The notes under the pieces: model-generated
Seen by the model: the letters and a program-made list of their open reading frames with translations, nothing else
Told to the model about the DNA's origin: nothing
The model's database searches: none
In this document: positions 1-8,376 of the stretch, one piece after another
How positions within the stretch are numbered: the stretch's first letter is position 1
Layout of the letters: every line of letters begins with the position of its first letter
From: Bradyrhizobium sp. Leo170
Lineage (GTDB): Bacteria; Pseudomonadota; Alphaproteobacteria; Rhizobiales; Xanthobacteraceae
DNA length: 41,101 nucleotides
Direction: 5' to 3'
Assembly: GCF_004296405.1 (NCBI RefSeq)
Contig: NZ_PSRR01000035.1
Coordinates: 1 to 41,101 of the forward strand
Program-made: the position numbers and the translations under genes

Positions 1-268
1 AAAAACTTAGCGCCAGCGTCGGGGCGCCAGGACCACACGACTTCGCCGTCCGTGATGCGCGCGCTCGTCAGTCACACACTTCACGTCCACCGCATCTCAC
101 CGCAACGTTCGTGACGATCGCGAGCCGCCCCTCATTCGCGCTGAGACGCGCGGAGTTAAATCACTGATTTGCCCGACGACGGAAGCGGAATGTTTTTTCT
201 GCGAGGGCTGGACAGACTTTTGGTGATTTGCCCGTCGGGTTGTTTTGTCGCACCCAAAGCGTCCACAT

Positions 269-381
269 CGTCATTGCGAGCAGAGCGAAGCAATCCATAG
301 CGCCGCAAGTGGAGGCATGGATTGCTTCGCGGAGCCTGTCATCGGGCGCGCGTTCGCGCGACCCGTTGGCTCGCAATGACG
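269..381. repeat. Dispersed palindromic repeat, family A (expanded copy)
   Basis: The left arm (269-298) begins CGTCATTGCGAG and ends GCAATCCAT. The right arm (317-381) begins ATGGATTGCTTCGC and ends CGCAATGACG. The right arm carries roughly 30 extra bases (about 333-370) relative to the clean copy at 17885-17962. It is adjacent to a family B element. Spurious ORFs with 'IASRAKQSI'-like peptides come from this repeat. Confidence 0.85.
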
Positions 382-386
382 GGGGC

Positions 387-497
387 CGTCATTCCGGGGC
401 GATGCGACAGCATCGAGCCCGGAATCCATTTCACCACAGGCGCTTGCGGCCCAATGGATTCCGGGCCTGCATGCTTCGCACGCATCCCGGAATGACG
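387..497. repeat. Dispersed palindromic repeat, family B
   Basis: The left arm starts CGTCATTCCGGGGCG and reaches CCCGGAATCCATT. The right arm starts AATGGATTCCGGGC and ends CCCGGAATGACG. Each half also contains a smaller internal hairpin (GATGCGACAGCATC on the left, TGCATGCTTCGCACGCA on the right). The outer termini are the same as in family A, but the inner words differ. Confidence 0.85.
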
Positions 498-977
498 GCG
501 AAGTTTGCGGCGAGCGACGGCGCAAGGCGTCACCCACTATCATAGTCGCAAGCGAACGCCGGGCTATGCTTCGTCATCAATTGGGCCGTGGGCTCATTAG
601 CGCAGAGCTACAACCGTGGGCCTCACCGGCTGCCAGTGCGATCCAGACCGGCAGGCGTTGATACCGACCAAATCGAGGTGTCGATCATCTGGACAGCTTC
701 TTCGTCACCGTTCGCCCTTGTCATGCTTTAGCGGCCAAGCGGACATCAACCGATCGGTACACCCGGCTCACTCGGTCGAAAATGACCCGGAACGGACCTC
801 CCGCGATGCCTGGTTGATGCGCTGCCGAGCATACAGCTGACATCCATTTTCGCGAGTAGGTCGATGTCCTCAGCCTGAACTGGTGACCTGAAACTCATGT
901 ATCACTACACTGATTGTTGGTTGCGGCTGCTGATGTCCGTTACTGTGCTGCAGCCGCCCAATCGAAGGAGACCGCCC

Positions 978-2378
978 GTGACCACGCTTGTCGAGCGCCT
1001 CGACTTGCCCGCCGCGCTCCCCGCGCGCAGTCGGCGCGACACCGAAACTGACACCGTTCAGTTTGCGCAGGCTGCGCTCGCAGCGGCTAAGCAGGAGGGC
1101 CTGCGGCTGGCGGTGCGGGCGCGCTATGTCGCGCTTGCCGTAATCGCCTGCCTGTTGCCGATTATCAACCCGGCATGGGAGCAGCTATATTATGTGGCTC
1201 TGCTGGGCCTGTTCGCGCTAATCGGCTGGGCTCAGGCCAGAGTCGGGCGGGTCGGCGTGTCGAGGCCGGAGCTTGCGCTGCTGTTCTGCGACCTCGCGCT
1301 GCTGACGTTCGTCATCGTGGGACCGAATCCCCTCGGCTCCGGGCACTGGCCGGCGGCGATGCAACTCCATTTCGGCAACTTCATCTATTTTTTCGTGCTT
1401 CTATCGGGCGCCACGCTGGCCTATTCCTGGCGAACGGTCATCGCGGTCGGAACGTGGACCTCCGCCCTCTGGATCATCGGCATTGCCTGGGTGTGGTGGC
1501 AGCCCGATCGCGATCCCGCGCTGACCGCCCGTATCGCAGCGGCAATCGGCAGCGATCACCGGCTGTTTCAACTGATCTCGCCCAACTCGATCGTGTTCGG
1601 CGAGCGCATTCAGGAGATCGTCGTGTTCATGATCGTCGCGGTGACGCTCGCCGTGGCGGTGCGCCGCAGCAATGATCTCTTGATCCGCCATGCCGCGGTG
1701 GAGCGCGAACGCGGCAATCTCGCGCGCTACTTCTCGCCGAACGTGGTCGAGGAATTGTCAGGGCATGACGAGCCACTGAAGCAGGTGCGCACGCAAAACG
1801 TCGCGGTGCTGTTCGTCGACATCGTCGGCTTCACGGCCTTCGCCGACGCGCGCACGCCGGACGAGGTCGTGCGCACCTTGCGCGAATTCCACGCGCTGAT
1901 GGAGCAGGAGGTCTTCCGTCACAGCGGCACGCTGGACAAATATCTCGGCGACGGGCTGATGGCGACCTTCGGCACGCCGTTCGTCGGAAAGGCCGACGCC
2001 ATTAACGCGCTACGCTGTGCGCAGGCGATGATGTCGGCGGCGGATCGATGGAACAACCAGCGCAAAGCGGCGGGCGAGACTCCGATCCGCGTCAGTTTTG
2101 GCTTGCATTATGGGCCGGTCGTGCTCGGCGACATCGGGCTGACCTGTCTCGAATTTGCGGTGATCGGTTCGACCGTGAACGCCGCAAGCCGGCTCGAAGC
2201 CTTGACCCGCGCGCTCGACTGCGCGCTGGTGGCGAGCGACGATCTCGTCAGGCAGGCCAGGACCGAACTCGACAGTGCAGAAGCGGTGTTTCGTCCCCTG
2301 ATGGCCCAGGCCCCGCAGACCATCCGCGGGCTCGAGCAGCCGATCGCGGTCTGGACGCAGGCACGCGCGGAGGGGTGA
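978..2378 (+). CDS. Membrane-bound class III adenylate/guanylate cyclase
   Basis: Makes cyclic AMP (or less likely cGMP) from the nucleoside triphosphate at the inner membrane. The GTG at 978 is chosen because AAGGAG (965-970) sits 7 bases upstream; an in-frame ATG at 897 lacks such a site. The 466-residue protein has a hydrophilic N-terminus, six predicted membrane segments in the first half (roughly residues 50-235) and a C-terminal class III catalytic domain. The two metal-binding aspartates are visible: D281 in FVDIVGFT and D325 in YLGDGLMA, spaced 44 residues as in the family. The later VIGSTVNAASRLE motif supplies the Asn and Arg of the transition-state pair, so the enzyme should be active. 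The membrane half probably senses a signal, but its ligand is unknown. It stands alone, with no downstream partner on its strand. Confidence 0.9.
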   Translation: MTTLVERLDLPAALPARSRRDTETDTVQFAQAALAAAKQEGLRLAVRARYVALAVIACLLPIINPAWEQLYYVALLGLFALIGWAQARVGRVGVSRPELALLFCDLALLTFVIVGPNPLGSGHWPAAMQLHFGNFIYFFVLLSGATLAYSWRTVIAVGTWTSALWIIGIAWVWWQPDRDPALTARIAAAIGSDHRLFQLISPNSIVFGERIQEIVVFMIVAVTLAVAVRRSNDLLIRHAAVERERGNLARYFSPNVVEELSGHDEPLKQVRTQNVAVLFVDIVGFTAFADARTPDEVVRTLREFHALMEQEVFRHSGTLDKYLGDGLMATFGTPFVGKADAINALRCAQAMMSAADRWNNQRKAAGETPIRVSFGLHYGPVVLGDIGLTCLEFAVIGSTVNAASRLEALTRALDCALVASDDLVRQARTELDSAEAVFRPLMAQAPQTIRGLEQPIAVWTQARAEG

Positions 2379-2575
2379 TAGATCGCGGTGATCGCAACAG
2401 GCTTGGCACTTTCGGAGCCTCGGTTTCGCATGAAGCCAAGCCTACTATCCCAAAGCGTCGTCCGACGAAGGAATTACGACGCAGTTCGATTTTGTCTGTT
2501 CCGCAGATGATTGATCAGCCCAGAGAACAGATGGCTGCTTCTGGCCCATCATTTGGTGCCGCGCAGCAATCGCGG

Positions 2576-2904
2576 CGCCAAGCCGCGCCTCAAATCCCGA
2601 GATACCGGTGCTGCAGATCGGGCTCGGCGACCAGTTGCTCTGACGTGCCGCTCCACACAGTGCGGCCGCGATCGATGATGTAGTGGCGGTCGACGATGCG
2701 GGCGAGGTTGCCGACGTTCTTGTCGATCACGAGCACGGATTGGCCGCGCCCTTTCAGCATCGAGAGGCAGCTCCAGATCTCGTCGCGGATAAGCGGGGCA
2801 AGGCCTTCGGTGGCCTCATCCAGGATCAGGAGCTTCGGATTGGTCACCAGCGCGCGGCCGATTGCGAGCATCTGCTGCTCGCCGCCGGAGAGCGTGACGC
2901 CCAT
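2576..2904 (-). pseudogene. livF: 5'-truncated second copy of livF (3' end only)
   Basis: This fragment encodes only the C-terminal 104 residues of a LivF-type ABC ATPase (ORF 2590-2904): the LSGGEQQ signature, Walker B (LLILDEA) and the tail ending HRYLGI. It lacks Walker A and the first ~130 residues, so it cannot hydrolyse ATP. It matches 4794-5122 of the intact livF base for base at an offset of 2218, with about 19 mismatches in 329 bp by my count (~94% identity). Only three of these change an amino acid (V/M, V/A, D/E). The homology stops abruptly at 2904, six bases before the end of the neighbouring regulator gene. No ribosome binding site or start specific to the fragment was seen. Confidence 0.9.
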
Positions 2905-2909
2905 CGCGC

Positions 2910-3734
2910 CTACTTCGGCAGAGACTTCAGAAGCGCGCGGATCTTGTCCGCGTCCGCGGGCGTTGCAGGATTGTAGATCACCATGTTGAGGTCGGGCCGG
3001 CCATCGACGGCGAAAGCAGAAAACTCCATCGAGAGCGGTCCCGCGGTGGGATGATGCAGGACTTTCACGCCATCGCCGTGCCCTTGCACGTCGTTGTCAC
3101 GCCACATCGCCGCGAATTCGGGGCTTGTCGCGGAAAGTTCATCGACCAACGATTGCACATTGCGCGCCGCACCGGCGCGCGCCACATCCGCGCGGAAGGA
3201 GGCCACCACATACCGCGCAACACTTTGCCAGTTGGACTGCGCTGCGCGCACGCGGCTATCGCGGAACATCATGCGCAAAACATTGCGCTGCCCGTCCGGC
3301 AGTTTGCTGTAGTCGGTGAGGACCGTCGCGGCGGCCCTGTTCCACGCGATCAAATCCCATGTCGCCGTGCGAATAAAAGCGGGACTGCATTCCAGCGTGT
3401 CGAGCACGCGTTGCAGACGGGGTGAGATACCTTCGGGCGCATGATAGCGGACTTCGGGTGGCCGGCCTAGGCCGAGCAGAAACAGATGTTCGCGCTCCAC
3501 GTCGGTCAGCATCATGGCGCGGGCAATGCGATCCAGCACGTCGGCCGAGGGTGCTCCGCCGCGCCCCTGCTCCAGCCAAGTGTACCATGTGACGCTCACA
3601 TTCGCGCGCTGCGCCACTTCTTCGCGCCGAAGTCCCAGCGTTCGCCGCCGCTTCAGCGGAAAGCCGAATGCCGTAGGATCGAGCTTCGCGCGACGATCCT
3701 TGAGATAAGCCCCGAGCGAGTTCGCGTCCGTCAT
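2910..3734 (-). CDS. XRE-family HTH regulator with MmyB-like ligand domain
   Basis: A 274-residue one-component transcription factor. Residues ~5-75 form a helix-turn-helix (LRREEVAQRANVSVTWYTWLEQGR is characteristic of this group, split here as LRREEVAQ and VSVTWYTWLEQG). The rest (~105-270) matches the MmyB-like sensor domain, including the PAFIRTATWDLIAWN region and the C-terminal LSMEFSAFAVDG and NMVIYNP segments. Such proteins usually repress a divergently transcribed oxidoreductase, which fits the SDR gene starting 91 bases away on the other strand. A perfect palindrome lies in between. The effector is unknown. The stop is only five bases from the duplicated livF fragment. Confidence 0.88.
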   Translation of the reverse strand: MTDANSLGAYLKDRRAKLDPTAFGFPLKRRRTLGLRREEVAQRANVSVTWYTWLEQGRGGAPSADVLDRIARAMMLTDVEREHLFLLGLGRPPEVRYHAPEGISPRLQRVLDTLECSPAFIRTATWDLIAWNRAAATVLTDYSKLPDGQRNVLRMMFRDSRVRAAQSNWQSVARYVVASFRADVARAGAARNVQSLVDELSATSPEFAAMWRDNDVQGHGDGVKVLHHPTAGPLSMEFSAFAVDGRPDLNMVIYNPATPADADKIRALLKSLPK

Positions 3735-3743
3735 CCTGTTAGC

Positions 3744-3761
3744 GATTATACCTGTATAATC
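3744..3761. promoter_or_regulatory. Candidate operator and divergent promoter core
   Basis: GATTATAC-CT-GTATAATC is a perfect 8-bp inverted repeat with a 2-bp centre, located between the divergent HTH regulator and SDR genes. It contains TATAAT on both strands (plus strand 3755-3760; minus strand 3750-3745), so it could form the -10 element of both promoters. A dimer of the HTH protein bound here would shut off both genes. No strong -35 hexamer is visible on either side. Confidence 0.6.
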
Positions 3762-3825
3762 TCACTACTTTACCCGAATGACGAGCTTAGCAATATCCCG
3801 GCATTCCGAACAGGGAGTGCTTCTC

Positions 3826-4716
3826 ATGCGCGTATTCGTCACCGGCGCCGCCGGATTTATCGGCACCGAAACTACAAAAGAACTCATCGCCAACGGGCAT
3901 CAAGTCGTCGGCCTCGCGCGCTCCGAAGCGAACGTCGAGACGCTCGAGAAACTGGGCGCGGAGGTTCATCGCGGCTCGCTGCAGGACCTGGAAAGCCTGA
4001 AGCGCGGCGCAAGGGATTCGGACGGCGTGATCCATCTGGCCTTCATCCATGATTTCTCGAAATTCGCGGAGAATGGCGCGATCGACAAGGCCGCCATCGA
4101 AGCAATGGGCGACGTGCTGGCTGGCACGAACAAGCCTTTCATCGTGACCTCGGGAACGGGCCTCATCGCGCCAGGTATGATGATCACCGAAGATATGCGA
4201 CGCGATTCAAGCCCGCATGTTCCGCGCGTGTCCGAGCAGGCCGGTTTGGCCTATGCGTCGCGTGGCGTGCGCGCGATGGCGATACGCCTGCCGCAAGTGC
4301 ATGGCGCCGACGGAAAAGCTGGGTTGATCACTTATCTGCTCGAGCTCGCGCGTCAAAAAGGCGCCGCCGCCTATGTCGGCGAAGGCGCCGAACGCTGGGC
4401 AGCGGCGCATAGGCTGGATGTCGCCCGCTTATACCGGCTTGCGTTGGAGAAGGGCGCGGTAGACGGAATTTACCACGCGGTTGGCGAGGAAGGCGTACCC
4501 ATGCGCCAAGTCATCGAAGTGATCGGCCGCGCGTTGAATGTGCCGGTCGTTTCGATCAAGAAGGAAGAGGCGGCCGATTATTACGGGCCACTGGCAATGT
4601 TCGCCGGTTTGGACATGCCGGCCTCCAGCGCTTTGACGCAGCAGCGGTTGGGCTGGACGCCCACTGGGGCTAACTTGATCGCCGACATCGGCCAGCCGGG
4701 TTACTTCAAGGTTTGA
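3826..4716 (+). CDS. SDR-family NAD(P)-dependent oxidoreductase/epimerase-like protein
   Basis: The 296-residue product begins MRVFVTGAAGFIG, the glycine-rich Rossmann motif of extended short-chain dehydrogenases. The ATG at 3826 is chosen over the in-frame ATG at 3778 because GGGAG (3813-3817) lies 8 bases upstream and the Rossmann strand then starts at residue 1. Later landmarks are VIHLAF, VTSGTGLIAPG and AIRLPQVHG. I do not see a clear YxxxK catalytic pair, so it may be an atypical SDR that binds cofactor or reduces a small carbonyl compound. Its divergent HTH neighbour is the likely repressor. The pair is inserted beside livF. Confidence 0.85.
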   Translation: MRVFVTGAAGFIGTETTKELIANGHQVVGLARSEANVETLEKLGAEVHRGSLQDLESLKRGARDSDGVIHLAFIHDFSKFAENGAIDKAAIEAMGDVLAGTNKPFIVTSGTGLIAPGMMITEDMRRDSSPHVPRVSEQAGLAYASRGVRAMAIRLPQVHGADGKAGLITYLLELARQKGAAAYVGEGAERWAAAHRLDVARLYRLALEKGAVDGIYHAVGEEGVPMRQVIEVIGRALNVPVVSIKKEEAADYYGPLAMFAGLDMPASSALTQQRLGWTPTGANLIADIGQPGYFKV

Positions 4717-4807
4717 GCGGGAGGTTGGGCGCGAAGCGGACATCGACTTCAGTGGGTCGCGCAAGCGGGGTACGCGGCCCAGCTCGTCCAGACCGCCAAG
4801 CCGCGCC

Positions 4808-5521
4808 TCAAATCCCGAGATAGCGGTGCTGCAGATCGGGCTCGGCGACCAGTTGCTCCGACGTGCCGCTCCACACGGTGCGGCCGCGCTCGATGATGTA
4901 ATGGCGGTCGGCGATGCGGGCGAGGTTTCCGACGTTCTTGTCGATCACGAGCACGGATTGGCCGCGCCCCTTCAGCATCGACAGGCAGCTCCAGATCTCG
5001 TCGCGGATCAAGGGGGCGAGGCCTTCGGTGGCCTCGTCCAGGATCAGGAGTTTCGGATTGGTCATCAGTGCGCGACCGATCGCGAGCATCTGCTGCTCGC
5101 CGCCGGAGAGCGTGACGCCCATGTTGCTGCCGCGCTCGGCGAGCCGCGGGAACAGCGCATGGATCTTCTCCAGCGTCCAGGGATCGGAGCTGCCCTGGCG
5201 ATTGCCGGAGGCCGCGACCAGGTTTTCGCGCACGGTCAGATTCGGAAAGATCTGGCGTCCCTCCGGCACCAGGCCGATGCCGAGTTTTGCGATCTTGTAG
5301 GACGGCAGGCCGCGCACTTGTTGCCCGGCAAAGCGGATCGCACCTGACCGCGCCGGAGTCAGCCCCATGATGGAGCGGATCGTGGTGGTCTTGCCCATGC
5401 CGTTGCGGCCCATCAGCGCGATCATCTCGCCGCGCTTGATCGACAGCGACAGGCCGAACAGCACCTGGCTCAGGCCGTAGCAGGTCTCGATCCCTTCGAC
5501 GTCGAGCAATGTGTCAGCCAA
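4808..5521 (-). CDS. livF: Branched-chain/aromatic ABC transporter ATPase LivF
   Basis: A 237-residue ATPase of the HAAT (Liv) importer family. Walker A is GRNGMGKTT, the signature is LSGGEQQ, Walker B is LLILDEATEGL, and the tail ends HRYLGI. It is the last gene of livHMGF and overlaps livG by 8 bases (ATG at 5521, livG stop at 5514-5516), implying translational coupling. Its final 315 bases are duplicated at 2590-2904. With LivG it should power uptake of the LivK ligand. The family carries branched-chain amino acids, amides or aromatic acids, so the name does not settle the substrate. Confidence 0.93.
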   Translation of the reverse strand: MADTLLDVEGIETCYGLSQVLFGLSLSIKRGEMIALMGRNGMGKTTTIRSIMGLTPARSGAIRFAGQQVRGLPSYKIAKLGIGLVPEGRQIFPNLTVRENLVAASGNRQGSSDPWTLEKIHALFPRLAERGSNMGVTLSGGEQQMLAIGRALMTNPKLLILDEATEGLAPLIRDEIWSCLSMLKGRGQSVLVIDKNVGNLARIADRHYIIERGRTVWSGTSEQLVAEPDLQHRYLGI

Positions 5522-6293
5522 TTGGGCCTCCCTGACGGGTCACCGCATGCTGTTCGCCGAGATAGGCGCGCTTGACCTCTTCATGCCGGCGGATCGCATC
5601 CGGCGTGTCGCAGGCGATGACGCGGCCATAGACCAGGACCGTGATGCGGTCGGCGAGCGCGAACACCGCTTCCATGTCGTGCTCGACCAGCACGATGGTG
5701 AACTCCTTGCGCAGCTCCTTCAACAGAGTGACCATCCGCGCGGACTCGGTGACACCGAGGCCCGCCATCGGTTCGTCCAGCAGCAAGAGCTGCGGCTTGG
5801 TCGCAAGGGCCACCGCAAGTTCGAGTTCGCGCTGCTCGCCATGGCTGAGCTCGGAGACCAGGACATCGGCGCGCGATCCGAGCCCGACGCGCTCCAGCGC
5901 CGCACGCGCGGTATCGCGCAGATGCTTCTCCTTCCGCGCGTTGCCCCAGAAGCGGAAGGAGTGACCATCATGCGCCTGCGCCGCGAGCGCGACGTTGTCG
6001 ATGGCGCTGAAATCCTTGAGTAGCGAGGTGATCTGGAACGAGCGCGCCAGCCCGAGCCGGCTTCGCCGGTAGGACGGCAACCGCGTGACATCGCGACCGG
6101 CAAAATGGATGGTGCCGGAATTCGGCATCAATTGCCCGGTCAACTGACTGATCAACGTAGTCTTGCCGGCGCCGTTGGGTCCGATGATCGCATGCAGTTC
6201 GCCGCGCGGCACTTCGAGCGACAGATTGTCGGTCGCGAGGATGCCGCCGAAACGGCGCACCAGATTGTCGACGCGAAGCAGGGGATCAGCCAC
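5514..6293 (-). CDS. livG: Branched-chain/aromatic ABC transporter ATPase LivG
   Basis: A 259-residue Liv-type ATPase. Walker A is GPNGAGKTT, the signature region is LSHGEQRELELA, and Walker B is LLLLDEPMAGL, followed by VLVEHDMEAVF. The GTG at 6293 is preferred over the ATG at 6335: GGAGG at 6301-6305 lies 7 bases upstream, and the protein then begins VADPLLRVDNL as in homologues. It overlaps the end of livM by 8 bases. It is the partner ATPase of LivF. Confidence 0.93.
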   Translation of the reverse strand: MADPLLRVDNLVRRFGGILATDNLSLEVPRGELHAIIGPNGAGKTTLISQLTGQLMPNSGTIHFAGRDVTRLPSYRRSRLGLARSFQITSLLKDFSAIDNVALAAQAHDGHSFRFWGNARKEKHLRDTARAALERVGLGSRADVLVSELSHGEQRELELAVALATKPQLLLLDEPMAGLGVTESARMVTLLKELRKEFTIVLVEHDMEAVFALADRITVLVYGRVIACDTPDAIRRHEEVKRAYLGEQHAVTRQGGPIG

Positions 6294-7233
6294 GACGCAC
6301 CCTCCCGAGCAGGCCCATGATGCCACCACGCGCAAACAGGACGATCAAGAGCAAGAGCGGGCCCATGATCAGCGCCCAATATTCGGTGAACTGCGACAGC
6401 AATTCTTCCAGCACGAGATAGACGATCGCGCCGATCAACGGGCCGAACAGCGAGCCCATCCCGCCCAGGATCACCATCACCATGAGATCGCCGGACCGCG
6501 TCCAGTACATCACGGCCGGGCTGACGAAATCGGTGTTGTTGGCGAGCAGCGCGCCGGCAAGGCCGCAGATGGTGCCCGCGATGACGAAGCAGGTCAGCCG
6601 GTAGCGATAGGCCGGAAAGCCGATTGCCTGCATGCGCTGCTCGTTGGAGCGCACGCCCTGCACCACCAGGCCGAACCGCGAATTGACGATGCGCCAGATC
6701 AGGTAGACGCCGCCGAACAGGCAGGCCAGGCAGAGATAATAGAACTGCGTGCGGTCCGAGAGGTTGATCAGCCCGTCGAAGGTGCTGCGCTTGTAGATGG
6801 TCAGGCCGTCGTCACCGCCGTAGCGCGACAGCGCGGAGGCGACGTAATAGGCCATCTGTGCAAAGGCGAGCGTGATCATGATGAAATAGACGCCGCGGGT
6901 CCGCAACGATAGCGCGCCGATCACCAGCGCAAACAAAGCGGAGACGGCAAGCGCCACCGGCCACTGGATGAAGCCGGAGCCGATGCCCTCGGCCGCCAGG
7001 ATGCCGACGGCATAGCCGCCGATGCCGAGATAGGCGGCGTGGCCGAAGCTCATCATGCCGCCATAGCCCATCATCAGGTTCAGGCTCGAGGCCGCCAGCG
7101 CAAAGATGATGATCCGCGTGAACAGCGTCAGGATGAAGATATTGCCTGTAACCGCCGAATAGACCGGCAGCAGGACAAGCGCGGCGCAAACGACCGCCAC
7201 GACGGCGTTGCTGGCGTTGAGCTTGGACTTCAT
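6286..7233 (-). CDS. livM: Branched-chain/aromatic ABC transporter permease LivM
   Basis: A 315-residue inner-membrane permease with many hydrophobic segments. It begins MKSKLNASNAVV and includes the family's SLNLMMGYGGMMSFGHAAY region and the VVQGVRSNEQRMQAIGF cytoplasmic loop that contacts the ATPase. The ATG at 7233 overlaps the livH stop in an ATGA arrangement, so the long upstream extension of the open frame (to 7776) is only a shadow of livH. It pairs with LivH to form the channel. Confidence 0.93.
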   Translation of the reverse strand: MKSKLNASNAVVAVVCAALVLLPVYSAVTGNIFILTLFTRIIIFALAASSLNLMMGYGGMMSFGHAAYLGIGGYAVGILAAEGIGSGFIQWPVALAVSALFALVIGALSLRTRGVYFIMITLAFAQMAYYVASALSRYGGDDGLTIYKRSTFDGLINLSDRTQFYYLCLACLFGGVYLIWRIVNSRFGLVVQGVRSNEQRMQAIGFPAYRYRLTCFVIAGTICGLAGALLANNTDFVSPAVMYWTRSGDLMVMVILGGMGSLFGPLIGAIVYLVLEELLSQFTEYWALIMGPLLLLIVLFARGGIMGLLGRVRRG

Positions 7234-8147
7234 CGCTTGGCGGCCGGAAACAGCCCCTCCGGCCGCAAGACCAGCACGATCGCCATCAACAGGTAGATCA
7301 GCATCGAGGACAAAGCGGGTGCTGCGGTCGAGGCGGCGGCACCGCTCAGCACCGTGCGCAGCAAATCCGGCAGGAAGGCGCGGCCGAGCGTGTCGATGAT
7401 GCCGACGAAGATCGCGGCAAGGAAGGCACCGCGGATCGAGCCGATGCCGCCGATCACGATGATGACGAAGGCGAGGATCAGGATGTTCTCGCCCATGCCG
7501 ATCTGCACGGTCAGGATCGGCGCCTGCATCAAGCCGGCAAGGCCCGCGAGCGCGGCGCCAAGGCCAAATACCAAGGTGAACAGCAGCTTGATGTTGATGC
7601 CGAGCGCGCCGGCCATCTCGCGGTTGGAGGCGCCGGCGCGGATCAGCATGCCGATGCGGGTGCGCATCACCACGAGATAAAGCATTGCTGCGACCAGCAG
7701 CGCGACGATGATGATCGAGAGCCGGTAGGCCGGATAGTACACGCCGGGCAGGAGCTGGACCGGGGTGGTCAGCCATGTCGGCAATGGCAGCGCGAGGCCG
7801 GCCGGCCCCCAGATCAGCCGCACCATGTCATTGAAGAACAGGATCAGGCCGAAGGTCGCCAGCACCTGGTCGAGATGGTCGCGGCCATAGAGATGCCTGA
7901 GCGCCACGAATTCAAGGGCGATGCCGAGCAGAAGCGTGGCGGCGAGCGCGAGGACCGCACCGAGCACGAAGCTGCCGGTCCAGCCGACGAAGGTGGCGGC
8001 GAAATAGGCGCCCATCATGTACAGCGAACCATGCGCCAGGTTCACGAAATCCATGATGCCGAACACCAGCGTGAGCCCGGCCGCCAGCAGGAACAAGAGC
8101 AGGCCGAACTGCAATCCGTTCAGAAGTTGTTCGATCAGAAGGAACAT
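7230..8147 (-). CDS. livH: Branched-chain/aromatic ABC transporter permease LivH
   Basis: A 305-residue membrane permease. The N-terminus MFLLIEQLLNGLQ and the motif LTLVFGIMDFVNLAHGSL are hallmarks of LivH. The VVMRTRIGMLIRAGASN loop is the ATPase-coupling segment. It is the first of four tightly coupled genes livHMGF and lies 308 bases downstream of the binding-protein gene, with repeats in the gap. No strong ribosome binding site precedes the ATG at 8147. Confidence 0.93.
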   Translation of the reverse strand: MFLLIEQLLNGLQFGLLLFLLAAGLTLVFGIMDFVNLAHGSLYMMGAYFAATFVGWTGSFVLGAVLALAATLLLGIALEFVALRHLYGRDHLDQVLATFGLILFFNDMVRLIWGPAGLALPLPTWLTTPVQLLPGVYYPAYRLSIIIVALLVAAMLYLVVMRTRIGMLIRAGASNREMAGALGINIKLLFTLVFGLGAALAGLAGLMQAPILTVQIGMGENILILAFVIIVIGGIGSIRGAFLAAIFVGIIDTLGRAFLPDLLRTVLSGAAASTAAPALSSMLIYLLMAIVLVLRPEGLFPAAKR

Positions 8148-8196
8148 CGGCGACTTATATCAGCCTCACAAACAAAACAGCGGCAGCGCGCATGCG

Positions 8197-8362
8197 CCGC
8201 CGCCTTCTCCCTCGCCCCGCCCTTGCGGGGTCGAGACGAGCGAAAGCTCGCTCTGAGAGCGTCGGGGTGAGAGGCTGCCTCCGCGAACACCGCGCCCGCG
8301 GAGAGTCCCCCTCACCCGGATCGCGAGAGCGATCCGACCTCTCCCCGCAAGCGGGGCGAGGT
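8197..8362. repeat. Long GC-rich inverted repeat, dispersed type
   Basis: The left side reads CTCGCCCCGCCCTTGCGGGG and the right side CCCCGCAAGCGGGGCGAG. Internal smaller hairpins include GAGCGAAAGCTC and GGATCGCGAGAGCGATCC. The pattern resembles a repeat common in rhizobial intergenic DNA. It is non-coding, and the open frames across it are artefacts. Confidence 0.7.
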
Positions 8363-8376
8363 GAACCTTTTGGTTT

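Larger units (their letters stand above)
1..977. other. Gene-poor, repeat-bearing intergenic region
   Basis: No convincing gene lies here. Short open frames at 161-545 are translations of palindromic repeats, and the 74-codon frame at 616-840 has no recognisable domain or good ribosome binding site. The stretch contains two near-identical TGATTTGCCCG(A/T)CG words (about 166-179 and 224-237), two palindromic elements (269-381 and 387-497), and about 400 bases of unrecognised sequence up to the cyclase gene. The region around 616-800 may be a decayed gene remnant, but I cannot identify it. Confidence 0.6.
2576..5122. repeat. Direct duplication of livF 3' end flanking a two-gene cassette
   Basis: The same 329-bp sequence lies in the same orientation at 2576-2904 and 4794-5122. 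Between the copies sit only the HTH regulator (2910-3734) and the SDR gene (3826-4716). Recombination between the repeats would delete the pair cleanly and leave one intact livF. The arrangement (one full-length plus one 5'-truncated copy) is that expected after a single crossover with a circle carrying an incomplete livF. See the findings. Confidence 0.8.

Noticed and set aside
271..543. Short open frames giving peptides such as LAMTMWT, MDCFALLAMT and AKQSI
   Set aside because: They are translations of palindromic repeats, which recur with similar peptides at 17880-18096 and 27504-27806.
616..840. 74-codon plus-strand open frame
   Set aside because: No domain, weak start context and a repeat-rich setting. 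It could be part of a decayed gene, but nothing supports a working one.
2590..2904. A functional stand-alone ABC ATPase gene
   Set aside because: It lacks Walker A and half the domain, has no start site of its own, and matches the end of the neighbouring livF.
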